Part shown: in pieces, positions 15,749-24,500 of the stretch
How the letters are laid out: each line of letters opens with the position of its first letter
How positions within the stretch are numbered: position 1 is the first letter of the stretch
Assembly: GCF_004138325.1 (NCBI RefSeq)
Contig: NZ_SBLB01000017.1
Coordinates: 1 to 51,899 of the forward strand
Length of the DNA: 51,899 bases
Origin: Spirosoma sordidisoli
Lineage (GTDB): Bacteria; Bacteroidota; Bacteroidia; Cytophagales; Spirosomataceae
Direction of reading: 5' to 3'
Notes under the pieces: model-generated
The model's input: the letters and a program-made list of their open reading frames with translations, nothing else
Told to the model about the DNA's origin: nothing
Databases searched by the model: none
Program-made: the position numbers and the translations under genes

Positions 15749-17341
15749 ATGATTCTTATCGTTGATGACAGGCCAGAAAATATTCTCCCCCTCAAGAAGA
15801 TTCTCGAACTGCATCGTTTTTCGGTCGATACAGCCGGTTCGGGGGAAGAAGCCCTGAAAAAAGTGCTTAAAAACGCCTACTCTGTCATCATCCTCGACGT
15901 TCAGATGCCAGGGATGGACGGCTTCGAGGTGGCCAATGCCATTGCCGGTTTTAGCAAAGCCCGCGACACCTCCATCATTTTTCTGTCGGCGGTCAACACC
16001 GAGAAGCGGTTTATCACCAAAGGCTATACCGCCGGGGGCGTCGACTACCTGACCAAACCCGTCGACCCGGATATTCTGGTGCTGAAAGTAAAGACCCTCC
16101 GCAAGCTGTACGAACAGCAGCAGGAGTTACGCACCATTCAGGATTCGCTCCGCAAAGAAGTCGACGTTCGCAAGCGCGCCCAGGAAGAGCTGGCAGCCCG
16201 GGTTCAGGAACTACAGACCGTGCTGGCCACTCTGCCGCAGATGGCGTTTACCATCACCCCCGACGGCCAACTCGAATACGTAAACGAACACTGGTTCCGG
16301 TACGCAGCCAGCCCAACCACCTTCCCCGACATCCACGCCGACGATGACATCTGCCCCGGCTGGGAATCGTGCCGCGATGCGGTTACCGAGTTTACCCGCG
16401 AGGTACGGCTCAAAAACGTCAGTACCGGCGACTACCGCTACCACCTGCTGCGCATTCTGCCGATCCGGCAACAGGACGTGCTGACCCGTTGGATCGGGAC
16501 GTTCACCGACATTCACCCCCAGAAGCAGGCCGCCGAACTGCTCGAACAACAGGTCGAAATCCGGACGAACGAACTGCTGCTCAAGAACGCCGAGCTGGAA
16601 CGCACCAACCACGAACTGCAGCAGTTTACGTGGGTGGTGTCGCATGACCTGAAAGAGCCGCTCCGAAAAATTCAGCTCCTCAACGATACGATCAAGGAGA
16701 AATACCTTAAAGACAACGACGAAGCGGTTTCGTACCTCGACCGCTCCATCCGGTCGTCGGCGCGGATGTCGGCGCTGATCAACGACCTGCTGGCGTACTC
16801 GCAGCTGTCGGCCCCCGAACCGTTTCAGCCTACCGACCTCAACGACCTGCTCGACGACCTGCTGCTCGACTTCGACGATGTGATCAGCCGCCGGTCAGCG
16901 CTCGTTACGGTGGCGCCCCTGCCCGTTCTTGAGGTCATACCGACCCGCATCCGGCAGGTTTTCCAGAACCTGATCAGCAACGCGCTTAAGTTTTCGCAGC
17001 CCGATCAGCCGCCCGTCATCAGCATCTTCGGCGAGCGCATTGACCGGAAAGCCATCGATGCCGACCCGGCCGATGAGGGCCCGTTCTGCCGGATTGTCGT
17101 CCAGGATAACGGCATCGGCTTCGACGAGAAATTCCTCGACCGGATCTTTGTTATTTTTCAGCGACTCCACAGCCGCACCAGCTACGAAGGCACGGGCATC
17201 GGGCTGGCCATTGCCAAAAAGAACATCGACAAACACAACGGCCTGATCTCGGCCCGGAGCCGCCCCAACGAAGGCACGCGGTTTATCCTGGTCCTGCCGG
17301 TTAGCCAACCCCACCGGCTCTCTGATTCCAGCTCACTGTAA
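15749..17341 (+). CDS. Histidine kinase with N-terminal receiver domain
   Basis: A 530-residue cytoplasmic sensor kinase with no membrane segments. Domains in order: receiver (about 1-120, phosphoacceptor Asp50 in LDVQMPGMDG, Lys in YLTKPVD), a coiled-coil linker (120-165), a PAS domain (about 165-265, starting VLATLPQMAFTITPDG), a second coiled coil, HisKA with His299 in VVSHDLKEPLRK, and HATPase with the N box (NLISNALKF), the G1 box (DNGIGF) and the G2 box (GTGIGLAIAKK). A receiver placed before the kinase suggests that its activity is set by phosphate from another kinase, plausibly the large hybrid kinase encoded 20 bp downstream. It begins the signalling cluster. Confidence 0.9.
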   Translation: MILIVDDRPENILPLKKILELHRFSVDTAGSGEEALKKVLKNAYSVIILDVQMPGMDGFEVANAIAGFSKARDTSIIFLSAVNTEKRFITKGYTAGGVDYLTKPVDPDILVLKVKTLRKLYEQQQELRTIQDSLRKEVDVRKRAQEELAARVQELQTVLATLPQMAFTITPDGQLEYVNEHWFRYAASPTTFPDIHADDDICPGWESCRDAVTEFTREVRLKNVSTGDYRYHLLRILPIRQQDVLTRWIGTFTDIHPQKQAAELLEQQVEIRTNELLLKNAELERTNHELQQFTWVVSHDLKEPLRKIQLLNDTIKEKYLKDNDEAVSYLDRSIRSSARMSALINDLLAYSQLSAPEPFQPTDLNDLLDDLLLDFDDVISRRSALVTVAPLPVLEVIPTRIRQVFQNLISNALKFSQPDQPPVISIFGERIDRKAIDADPADEGPFCRIVVQDNGIGFDEKFLDRIFVIFQRLHSRTSYEGTGIGLAIAKKNIDKHNGLISARSRPNEGTRFILVLPVSQPHRLSDSSSL

Positions 17342-17361
17342 GTCCCTATTTATTTGCACAC

Positions 17362-20300
17362 ATGCCACCAACCTCAACGTCGAACTCAGTAATCCGGCAG
17401 CTACAGCTCGTTTTTTCCTTATCAACGCTGCTGCTGCTGATTAGCCTGACCGCTTCGTTCTACAGCATCCAGAAACTGATCAGCAACTCGCAGCTGGTCA
17501 ACCGCACCAACCAGGTCCTGATTGAATCGGAGAATATTATCTCGTTCATGAAAGATGCCGAAACGGGGCAGCGTGGCTATCTGCTGACGCTCGACCCCCT
17601 GTTCCTGCAACCCTACGAGGGCAGCCGGCAGAAAGTACTGGCCAGCCACGAACGACTCCGCGACCTCACCAGCGACAATCCCGCGCAACAGAAAAACCTG
17701 ACGCAGGCGAAAGGGCTGTACGAGGCCAAGTTTGCGCAGATGCAGCGGATTATCAACATGGTCGTTCGCAACAGAGAGTTCAGCCGGGATACCGTAGCCC
17801 GCCATCGGGAGATGGTACGCGGCAAGCAGGTGATGGATGAACTACGGGTCGTTGTGGAGCGGATGAAAGCCGAAGAAAACGCCCTGCTGCGCAACCGCAC
17901 CCAGCAACAGCAGGTCTACATTACCTATACGCCCTTCCTGCTGGTTATATCGGCCATTATCTCCATGCTGATTACCGCCTTCACCTACGTCCGTATCAAA
18001 AAAGATATGGACGACCGGATTACCCGGCAGCAGGAGGCCGAAGAGAAATACATTGAAACGGCCGGGCGAATTGCCGTCATGGAAGACATTACCGAGAGCA
18101 TTGCGGCTGGTAACTACGCCGTCAGAAGTCAGGATACCAAAGACGATGAGCTGGGCCGTATTGCGCGGGCGCTGAACCAGATGGCCGGCGCCCTCGAACA
18201 GACCTTTACCGACCTCAACGCCAGAAACTGGCTGCAGAGCGGAGCCGTCCGCATCAGCGACGCCATTCGGGGTGAACGCGACATCAACCGGCTGGCTACC
18301 CGCCTGATCGATACCATGGCCGACTACCTCCGGGCTCCGCTGGGTACGATCTACCTCCTCGATAACAACCTCACCTTCTCGCTGGCCGGCAGTTTTGCCG
18401 CCAAAAACGTGCCTGTCACCGTCAAATCCGGCGAAGGGCTGATTGGCCATGTTATCGAGCGCAAGAAAACGATGGTTATCGACAACGTACCCGCCGACTA
18501 CAGCCGGATCAGCTCGTCGCTGGGCGAAGCGGTACCCAACACGCTGGTGCTGACTCCGCTCGTATACGGCGATACCTGCCTGGGCGTGCTGGAACTGGGC
18601 CTGCTGGACAAACCCGACCCACTGACACTCGAATTTGTAGAAGCCAACCGCGAAGCAATGGCCATGGGCGTCAATGCCGCGCTGGATTACGTCAAACTCC
18701 AGAATTTCCTCGAAGAAACCCAGGCCCAGGCCGAGGAACTACAGGCGCAGCATAGCGAGATGGAGAACCTGAACGCCGAGCTGGAAATGCAGGCCCAGAA
18801 GCTGCAGGCGTCGGAAGAGGAGCTGCGGGTCCAGCAGGAAGAGCTCCAGCAGACCAATACCGAACTCGAAGAGCGGGGCCTGCTGCTGGAAGAAAAGAAC
18901 AACGACATCCAGAAAAAAGCCGACGAGCTGGAGCTGGCTACGCGCTACAAATCCGAATTCCTGGCCAATATGTCGCACGAGTTGCGGACGCCCCTCAACT
19001 CGATTCTGCTGCTGAGCCGCCTGCTGGCCGAAAATACCGAAGCCAACCTGAACGACGATCAGGTCGAGTACGCACGGGTCATCCAGTCGTCGGGCAACGG
19101 GCTGCTGGGGCTGATCGACGAAATCCTCGACCTGTCGAAGATCGAAGCCGGGCAGATGAAACTCGAATACCAGGAGGTAGCCCTGACCGACATCACCGAC
19201 GAGCTGCAGGCCCTGTTCGGTATGCTGGCCCGCGAAAAAGGGCTCGACTTCACCATTACGACGGCGCCCGACGTACCCGCCCTGATAGAAACCGACCGGA
19301 CCCGACTCGGGCAGATCCTGAAAAACCTGCTGTCCAACGCCCTCAAGTTTACGGCTACGGGCAGCGTGTCGCTGTCTATCGAGCGGGAAACGTCGCGGTC
19401 CAACGCGCTCTGTTTCGTGGTAACCGATACGGGCATTGGCATACCTGCCGAGAAGCAGCCGCTGATCTTCGAAGCCTTCCAGCAGGCCGACGGGTCGACC
19501 AAGCGCAAGTACGGCGGCACCGGACTGGGTCTGTCGATCAGCCGCGAGCTGGCCAAGCTGCTGGGTGGCGAGATCACCCTCCGGAGTCAGGTCGACGAGG
19601 GCAGTACCTTTACCATCCACCTGCCCGTTTCACCGAACCAGCCGGTCGGCCCGGCCAGCCCCTCACCGGCCCAGCCAGAGCCGACGCCCAGCCCGGTAGC
19701 GACCCCGGCCCGACGCCCGGCCGCGGAGCCTGGCCGGTACATCAGCACCGTTATTCCGGAAGCCATCCCCGACGATCGGCACACCATTACGGAGCAGGAC
19801 AAAACCCTGCTGATCGTTGAAGATGATACCAGCTTCGCCAAATCGCTGCTCGACTACACCCGCAAGAAAGGCTACAAGGGGATTGTGTCGGTTCGGGGCG
19901 ACGAGGGCCTCCAGCTGGCCATCACGTACAAACCAGTGGGTATCCTGCTCGATATTCAGCTGCCCGTTATGAGCGGCTGGGAAGTGATGGACGCGCTGAA
20001 AGCCAACCCGCAGACCCGCCCCATTCCGGTACATATCATGTCGTCGCACAAGCTCAAAAACGAGAGCCTGATGAAAGGGGCCATCGATTTTGTCGATAAG
20101 CCGATGGCGTTTGAACAGATGCAGGACGTGTTCAAAAAGATCGAATACGTCCTCAACCGCGACCCCAAAAAGGTACTGATCATCGAAGATAACCCCAAAC
20201 ATGCCAAAGCCCTGGCCTACTTTCTGGAGACCTTCGATATCAGCTCGGAACTGAAGAGCAACGTGACGGAAGGGATCGATGCGCTGAAGCGACGGGAAGT

Positions 20301-20979
20301 CGACTGTGTCATTCTGGACATGGGCATTCCCGACCATAAAGCCTACGAGACGCTGGAAGAAGCCAAAAAGAACCCTGGCTTCGAGAACCTGCCCATCATC
20401 ATTTTCACCGGCAAAAGCCTGTCCATGGCCGAGGAGCTCCGAATCAAGCAATATGCCGACTCGATCATTGTCAAGACGGCCCACTCGTACCAGCGCATGC
20501 TCGACGAGGTGTCGCTGTTTCTGCACCTGGTTGAAGAGAACAAAGCCGCCAGCGGCACCAACGGCGCGGGCAAAAAGCTCGGTGGCCTAAGTCAGGTGCT
20601 GACCAACAAAACGGTGCTGGTCGCCGACGATGATGTTCGGAATATATTCTCGCTGTCGAAAGCCCTAGAGCAGTACAACATGACCGTCATTGCCGCGCTG
20701 GACGGAAAAGAAGCCCTGCAGAAGCTGGCCGAAAACCCCGACGTCGACGTGGTGCTGCTCGACATGATGATGCCCCAGATGGATGGTTACGAAACCGCCC
20801 GCCAGATTCGGGAGCAGTATCAGTGGCGCAACCTGCCCGTCATTGCCGTAACGGCCAAAGCCATGACCGGCGACCGGGAAAAATGCATTCAGGCGGGCGC
20901 ATCGGACTACATCACCAAACCCGTTGACATCGACCAGCTCGTCTCCCTGCTGCGCGTCTGGCTCTACGACCGGGCCTAG
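17362..20979 (+). CDS. CHASE3-HAMP-GAF hybrid histidine kinase with three receivers
   Basis: A 1205-residue membrane kinase. Order: membrane helix 1 (about 15-35), periplasmic CHASE3 domain (about 40-185, with the hallmark DAETGQRGYLLT), membrane helix 2 (about 190-210), HAMP (about 210-275), GAF (about 295-450), a long Gln/Glu coiled coil (about 455-530), HisKA with His539 in MSHELRTPLN, and HATPase (about 650-765, boxes NLLSNALKF, DTGIGIP, GTGLGLSIS). Then follow a Pro-rich linker and three receivers with Asp864, Asp986 and Asp1134. All acceptor Asp residues are present, so a branched phosphorelay is possible. No Hpt domain is visible. The architecture is a recurring one in Cytophagales. 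Confidence 0.92.
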   Translation: MPPTSTSNSVIRQLQLVFSLSTLLLLISLTASFYSIQKLISNSQLVNRTNQVLIESENIISFMKDAETGQRGYLLTLDPLFLQPYEGSRQKVLASHERLRDLTSDNPAQQKNLTQAKGLYEAKFAQMQRIINMVVRNREFSRDTVARHREMVRGKQVMDELRVVVERMKAEENALLRNRTQQQQVYITYTPFLLVISAIISMLITAFTYVRIKKDMDDRITRQQEAEEKYIETAGRIAVMEDITESIAAGNYAVRSQDTKDDELGRIARALNQMAGALEQTFTDLNARNWLQSGAVRISDAIRGERDINRLATRLIDTMADYLRAPLGTIYLLDNNLTFSLAGSFAAKNVPVTVKSGEGLIGHVIERKKTMVIDNVPADYSRISSSLGEAVPNTLVLTPLVYGDTCLGVLELGLLDKPDPLTLEFVEANREAMAMGVNAALDYVKLQNFLEETQAQAEELQAQHSEMENLNAELEMQAQKLQASEEELRVQQEELQQTNTELEERGLLLEEKNNDIQKKADELELATRYKSEFLANMSHELRTPLNSILLLSRLLAENTEANLNDDQVEYARVIQSSGNGLLGLIDEILDLSKIEAGQMKLEYQEVALTDITDELQALFGMLAREKGLDFTITTAPDVPALIETDRTRLGQILKNLLSNALKFTATGSVSLSIERETSRSNALCFVVTDTGIGIPAEKQPLIFEAFQQADGSTKRKYGGTGLGLSISRELAKLLGGEITLRSQVDEGSTFTIHLPVSPNQPVGPASPSPAQPEPTPSPVATPARRPAAEPGRYISTVIPEAIPDDRHTITEQDKTLLIVEDDTSFAKSLLDYTRKKGYKGIVSVRGDEGLQLAITYKPVGILLDIQLPVMSGWEVMDALKANPQTRPIPVHIMSSHKLKNESLMKGAIDFVDKPMAFEQMQDVFKKIEYVLNRDPKKVLIIEDNPKHAKALAYFLETFDISSELKSNVTEGIDALKRREVDCVILDMGIPDHKAYETLEEAKKNPGFENLPIIIFTGKSLSMAEELRIKQYADSIIVKTAHSYQRMLDEVSLFLHLVEENKAASGTNGAGKKLGGLSQVLTNKTVLVADDDVRNIFSLSKALEQYNMTVIAALDGKEALQKLAENPDVDVVLLDMMMPQMDGYETARQIREQYQWRNLPVIAVTAKAMTGDREKCIQAGASDYITKPVDIDQLVSLLRVWLYDRA

Positions 20980-21004
20980 ATGGGTCGGATTGGCTGACGC
21001 ACAT

Positions 21005-21147
21005 GAGCCGCGAGGGCCGGGGCGGTCGCGGCTCTACACCGTGGTGCGTGCGGTGGGCGGGTTCACGGTGGTGCGTGTCCTCACGGACCACTTATCCGGA
21101 TGGTGTTGCTGACGCAAATGTGGTCCGTGAGGACACGCACCACGGTG
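21005..21147. repeat. Two hairpin elements inside the signalling cluster
   Basis: A 9-bp perfect stem (21005-21013 with 21026-21034, loop GGGCCGGGGCGG) is followed by a larger one in which 21064-21091 pairs with 21120-21147 at 27 of 28 positions around a 28-nt loop. That loop contains GGATGGTGTTGCTGACGCA, whose complement resembles the tandem repeat at 29.4 kb and includes the GCGTCAGC of the 1-82 element. The 248-bp gap 20980-21227 thus contains a strong RNA structure between the big kinase and the small receiver. Confidence 0.88.
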
Positions 21148-21227
21148 ACGAAGAGATGTACCGCCTGGCAGTAAACCCCCGCTACACACATAAACTCAAC
21201 TAGCTTTTCCCTCAAACATCCTGTTAC

Positions 21228-21593
21228 ATGTCGAAAAAACGAATTTTGATTATTGACGATGACGCCCGAAATATATTCGCCCTGACCGCCACGCTGAAGG
21301 CCAGATCGTTCGAGTGTGTGTCGTGCCTGAACGCCCACGATGCCCTGGATATCCTCAAAACCGACACCCCGATCGATGCCATCCTGATCGATATGATGAT
21401 GCCCGACATGGACGGTTACGAAGCCATTCCACGCATCAAAAACCTCGACAGCCGACGCAACACCCCTATTTTTTCGGTGACGGCACAGGCTATGGTCGGC
21501 GATCGGGAAAAATGCCTGCGCGCGGGCGCTACCGACTACATTGCCAAGCCCATTGATGTAGACCGGTTACTACAACTGCTGTCGACTATCTGA
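21228..21593 (+). CDS. Single-domain response regulator (CheY-like)
   Basis: A 121-residue receiver domain without an output domain. The acidic pair is in LIIDDDARN, the phosphoacceptor is Asp55 in LIDMMMPDMDG, the Thr of switch position is in SVTAQAM, and the Lys is in YIAKPID. It closely resembles the third receiver of the upstream hybrid kinase (both have DDD-RNIF and DMMMP-MDGYE), which suggests it arose from that domain or competes with it for phosphate. It ends 3 bp before cheR, so the last three genes of the cluster are tightly coupled. Confidence 0.9.
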   Translation: MSKKRILIIDDDARNIFALTATLKARSFECVSCLNAHDALDILKTDTPIDAILIDMMMPDMDGYEAIPRIKNLDSRRNTPIFSVTAQAMVGDREKCLRAGATDYIAKPIDVDRLLQLLSTI

Positions 21594-21596
21594 TGA

Positions 21597-22412
21597 ATGA
21601 CTATGATTGAGGAGGAAGAAATCGATTTGTTGTTGAAAGACCTGTATGAAGTATACGGTTATGACTTTACGCAATACGCCCGGGCGTCGCTGAAACGACG
21701 CATCAACCGCCTGTGGACGCTGGACAAGTTTCCGAGCTTTGCCGAACTGCGCTACCGGGTCCGCTCCGACCCCGATTACCTGAAACGGTTCGTGGAGGAA
21801 CTGACCGTAAACGTAACCGAGATGTTCCGCGACCCCACCTATTACCGGACCCTGCGCACCGAGGTACTGCCAACCCTGACGGCCAAGCCTTTTATCCGGA
21901 TCTGGCACGCGGGCTGCTCAACGGGCGAAGAGGTGTTCTCGATGGCTATTCTGTTGAAAGAGGTCCGGCTGCTGCATAAGTCGATTCTGTACGCCACCGA
22001 CCTCAACCCGGAAGTACTGGAATCGGCCCGCAAAGGTATTTTCTCGATGAGCGCCATGAAGCAGTACTCCGAAAACTACATCCTGTCGGGCGGCACGACC
22101 GATTTTTCGACCTACTACACAGCGCATTACGGACGGGTGAAGTTCAACGAAGAGCTGGCCGAGAAAATGGTTTTTTCGACGCATAACCTGGTATCTGACC
22201 GGTCGTTCAATGAGTTTGACCTGATCCTGTGCCGGAATGTGCTGATCTATTTCACGAAGACATTACAGGAGCGGGTGCTTACGCTGTTTGATGAGAGTCT
22301 GGCCCCGCTCAGCTACCTGGGCCTGGGCAGCAAGGAAACCCTGAAGTTTTCCAGCATCCAGTCCCGCTACAAACAACTCGAAGGCGAAAAAATATGGCGA
22401 AAAATAGGCTAA
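21597..22412 (+). CDS. cheR: CheR-type protein-glutamate methyltransferase
   Basis: A 271-residue SAM-dependent methyltransferase. An N-terminal helical domain (LLLKDLYEVYGYDFTQYARASLKRRI) is followed by the catalytic domain with the SAM motif WHAGCSTGEEVFSMAI, the Asp-containing loop ATDLNPEVLESA, and the late motif DLILCRNVLIYF, all classic CheR features. In chemotaxis, CheR methylates glutamates of chemoreceptors. No receptor, CheA or CheW gene is in this window and the neighbours are hybrid kinases, so the target here may be a kinase or an undetected receptor. The start at 21597 has a second ATG two codons on. It overlaps cheB by 19 bp. Confidence 0.92.
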   Translation: MTMIEEEEIDLLLKDLYEVYGYDFTQYARASLKRRINRLWTLDKFPSFAELRYRVRSDPDYLKRFVEELTVNVTEMFRDPTYYRTLRTEVLPTLTAKPFIRIWHAGCSTGEEVFSMAILLKEVRLLHKSILYATDLNPEVLESARKGIFSMSAMKQYSENYILSGGTTDFSTYYTAHYGRVKFNEELAEKMVFSTHNLVSDRSFNEFDLILCRNVLIYFTKTLQERVLTLFDESLAPLSYLGLGSKETLKFSSIQSRYKQLEGEKIWRKIG

Positions 22413-23002
22413 ACGCGGGTCATTCTGTCGACTGTAGTGTTGTCGTTATTGGCGGCTCTACCGGTAGCATCGATGTGCTGCTGCGGTTGCTGCCTGCTTT
22501 ACAGCCCCCCCTGTCGTTTGCGCTCATCATTGTGGTGCATCGCCGGAATACGGCCGACTCTACGCTGGCCCATCTGTTCTCCCTCAAAACGTCCGTTCCG
22601 GTCAAAGAAGTAGACGACAAAGACGTTATCCGGCCCGGCACGATCTACCTGGCCCCGGCCGACTATCACCTGCTGCTCGAACGCGACGGCACCTTCTCGC
22701 TCGACGATTCCGAGAAAATCAACTACAGCCGCCCGTCCATCGACGTTACCTTCGAGTCGGCAGCCGACGTATGCGGGTCGCAGCTGGTAGGGGTGCTGCT
22801 GTCGGGGGCCAACGCCGACGGGACCGCCGGGCTGAAGGCCATCAAAAGCACGGGCGGTTTTACGGTTGTTCAGGAGCCCAACACGGCTCAGGTTGGGTTC
22901 ATGCCGCAACAGGCTATATCGGGCGGAGTGGCGGATAACGTGCTCGACATTCCGGGCCTGATCCGGTTCATCAACGACCTTAACACGACTCGTAGTCGCT
23001 GA
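22394..23002 (+). CDS. cheB: CheB-type methylesterase domain protein
   Basis: A 202-residue stand-alone CheB esterase without the usual N-terminal receiver. The catalytic triad is visible: Ser22 in IGGSTGS, His49 in VVHRRN, and Asp142 in SGANADGT; the C-terminal GGFTVVQEPNTAQVGFMPQ motif is also conserved. It would remove methyl groups, or deamidate Gln, on the targets of the adjacent CheR. Lack of a receiver means it is not controlled by direct phosphorylation, unlike enteric CheB; the single receiver encoded two genes upstream could act in trans. Its 19-bp overlap with cheR indicates coupled translation. It is the last gene of the cluster and converges on the MNIO gene. Confidence 0.92.
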   Translation: MAKNRLNAGHSVDCSVVVIGGSTGSIDVLLRLLPALQPPLSFALIIVVHRRNTADSTLAHLFSLKTSVPVKEVDDKDVIRPGTIYLAPADYHLLLERDGTFSLDDSEKINYSRPSIDVTFESAADVCGSQLVGVLLSGANADGTAGLKAIKSTGGFTVVQEPNTAQVGFMPQQAISGGVADNVLDIPGLIRFINDLNTTRSR

Positions 23003-23005
23003 GAG

Positions 23006-24142
23006 TCAGTCGAAGCCGTTTTTCCACTTCTGCGCAATGGCCAGGGCCGTTTCGAGCATGGCAGGCTGCCACGTTTCTACCGCCCAGTCTGACCGGGCCA
23101 GCCCCGACCCGGCCAGCCGTTGCTGCGCCTGGGCGTAACTCACCGACGTTTCCAGAATGTCTGACAGTTCGAGTTGCTGCGCATACAGCAGCGGGTCTTC
23201 CAGTGGGCTGGGGTCGGGCACGTGGAACCGGCGCGGCAGGAACGAGTGATTGATCAGGGGGTTACGGATCTGGTTGGCAGCCTGTACGATATGGTCCATC
23301 CACAGAAAATCCTGCTGAAACTGGCTCTGCTGCCCGTCGGTTTGCAGGCCCGCGCCCAGCTGCTCCAGCACGACATACCGGAGGTTTGGGCACAGGTCGA
23401 TGGCTTGTTTCAGCAGCCGGAAAACGTCGGCCGGCACCGCATCGTCGTGCGTATCGCGCCGGATGGTTCGGCCCGGCTCAACCGCCGACGGCGCCCAGCT
23501 CCCGCCCGAGAGGTGAATTTCGCGCACCCGATAGAGCGGGTACAGCGACAGCAACCCGTCCGGATCAACGCCAAAATTCCGGCTCTGGCAGTAGAGGTTG
23601 TGTAAGTCGAGGATGATGAACCCGTTGACGGGCTCGATCAGCTGGTTCAGAAAAGCACCGTGCCGGTCAACCTCATCGACCGTATAGGCGAACGCCAGAT
23701 TTTCGAGGCCAACCGGGCAGTGGCAGGCATCCTGCAAGCGCAGCAGCCGGTCGCGGCCGATGGCCAGTGTCGACTCGGTAAACGGAATACTCATGGGTGC
23801 CCCCTTGTGGAAGTCGGCCCCGGTCATGAACCCGAAATGTTCGGTAACATGGTCAAACCGGTAGGTCCGGCTAAGCGATTTCAGCTGATCCAGCCATTGC
23901 TGCTGCGCCCCCGTCCACCGGCCCGAAAACAGGGAATAGAAAACGCCATGGCCCAGCAGTCGGCCTGCTCCGCTGTAGGTGCGCAGCAGCTCGGCAAACC
24001 AGTCAGGCATGGACCGCGGGTTAACCAGCGCATCGAACGACCACTCGATGGCGCCTACTTTTTCGTCGGCAAAGAGCGGCAGCGCAGCCCGCAGTATATG
24101 GCTGTCGAGGTTGCAGGCTACCGATGAGCGAATGTCGGTCAT
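23006..24142 (-). CDS. DUF692/MNIO family oxidative enzyme, likely RiPP-modifying
   Basis: A 378-residue TIM-barrel protein of the multinuclear non-heme iron oxidative enzyme family (MbnB, TglH and ChrH belong here). Candidate iron ligands follow the family order: His in LGHGVFY (about 65), Glu/His in VTEHFGF (about 100), Glu in VGLENLAF (about 148), Asp/His/Asn in LDLHNLYCQ (about 178), His in EIHLSGG (about 212), and Asp/His in DTHDDAVP (about 233). The second His of the usual IHLAGH is Gly here. About 85 residues follow the barrel, longer than typical DUF692, and might be a substrate-recognition part. It starts 9 bp after a 54-residue peptide gene ending CPACGMG, its probable substrate. 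Product unknown. Confidence 0.85.
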   Translation of the reverse strand: MTDIRSSVACNLDSHILRAALPLFADEKVGAIEWSFDALVNPRSMPDWFAELLRTYSGAGRLLGHGVFYSLFSGRWTGAQQQWLDQLKSLSRTYRFDHVTEHFGFMTGADFHKGAPMSIPFTESTLAIGRDRLLRLQDACHCPVGLENLAFAYTVDEVDRHGAFLNQLIEPVNGFIILDLHNLYCQSRNFGVDPDGLLSLYPLYRVREIHLSGGSWAPSAVEPGRTIRRDTHDDAVPADVFRLLKQAIDLCPNLRYVVLEQLGAGLQTDGQQSQFQQDFLWMDHIVQAANQIRNPLINHSFLPRRFHVPDPSPLEDPLLYAQQLELSDILETSVSYAQAQQRLAGSGLARSDWAVETWQPAMLETALAIAQKWKNGFD

Positions 24143-24151
24143 AGTTGGGGC

Positions 24152-24316
24152 TTATCCCATGCCGCAGGCCGGGCAATTGTCGGGCAGTTTCCGTTGCTGC
24201 TCTTTCTTCGCTTCTTCTTTTTTGGGTTTCACAAGGCCGTCTTTGCAGCTGCTGCCAACGGTCGTTACGGCCACGGCCAGCGCCATAGCCTGCAGAAGTG
24301 GTTTGGAAATTTTCAT
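24152..24316 (-). CDS. Small secreted Cys peptide, candidate MNIO substrate
   Basis: A 54-residue peptide. The ATG at 24316 gives an N-terminal signal (KISKPLLQAMALAVAVTTVG, with Cys at residue 24 as a weak lipobox), then a Lys/Glu-rich spacer (about 25-43), then the tail LPDNCPACGMG with Cys48 and Cys51 at the very C-terminus. It lies 9 bp upstream of the DUF692/MNIO gene on the same strand, the arrangement expected for a ribosomally made peptide and its modifying enzyme. Known MNIO enzymes act on Cys residues of precursor peptides, and the bufferin precursors also carry a Sec signal. I infer that the CPAC motif is oxidised and may bind metal. The longer upstream reading frame is not protein-like. 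Confidence 0.75.
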   Translation of the reverse strand: MKISKPLLQAMALAVAVTTVGSSCKDGLVKPKKEEAKKEQQRKLPDNCPACGMG

Positions 24317-24361
24317 ACGTCCAGGAACAGGAATGGGTGAAACAACAGGCCACCTGCCCAT

Positions 24362-24428
24362 CGGCAAGCGGTTCTGTTCTCCAGACCCGCTTGCCGGCTC
24401 CGCGGTTGGAAAAGCAACCGTTTTTTTT
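24362..24428. other. Two hairpins upstream of the peptide gene
   Basis: A 10-bp perfect stem, CGGCAAGCGG at 24362-24371 with 24387-24396, would fall in the 5' leader of the minus-strand peptide transcript. Next to it CGGTTG-GAAAAG-CAACCG (24403-24420) is followed by eight T on the plus strand, a terminator for plus-strand transcription. No promoter box for the peptide gene was recognised between the hairpins and its start. Confidence 0.55.
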
Positions 24429-24441
24429 ACGGAGACGCGCC

Positions 24442-24478
24442 AAAAAAAGCGCCGACAACCCGAAGTCGCCGGCGCTTT
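24442..24478 (-). terminator. Rho-independent terminator of glgE
   Basis: Read on the minus strand, AAAGCGCCG (24478-24470) pairs with 24454-24446 and is followed by a run of seven T. It starts 23 nt after the glgE stop codon. Confidence 0.85.
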
Positions 24479-24500
24479 GGACGTTGTACAAAAAATCCGT

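Noticed and set aside
24403..24428. Metal-responsive riboswitch ahead of the MNIO peptide gene
   Set aside because: Only simple hairpins are visible, one of which is a plus-strand terminator; no known riboswitch core was recognised.
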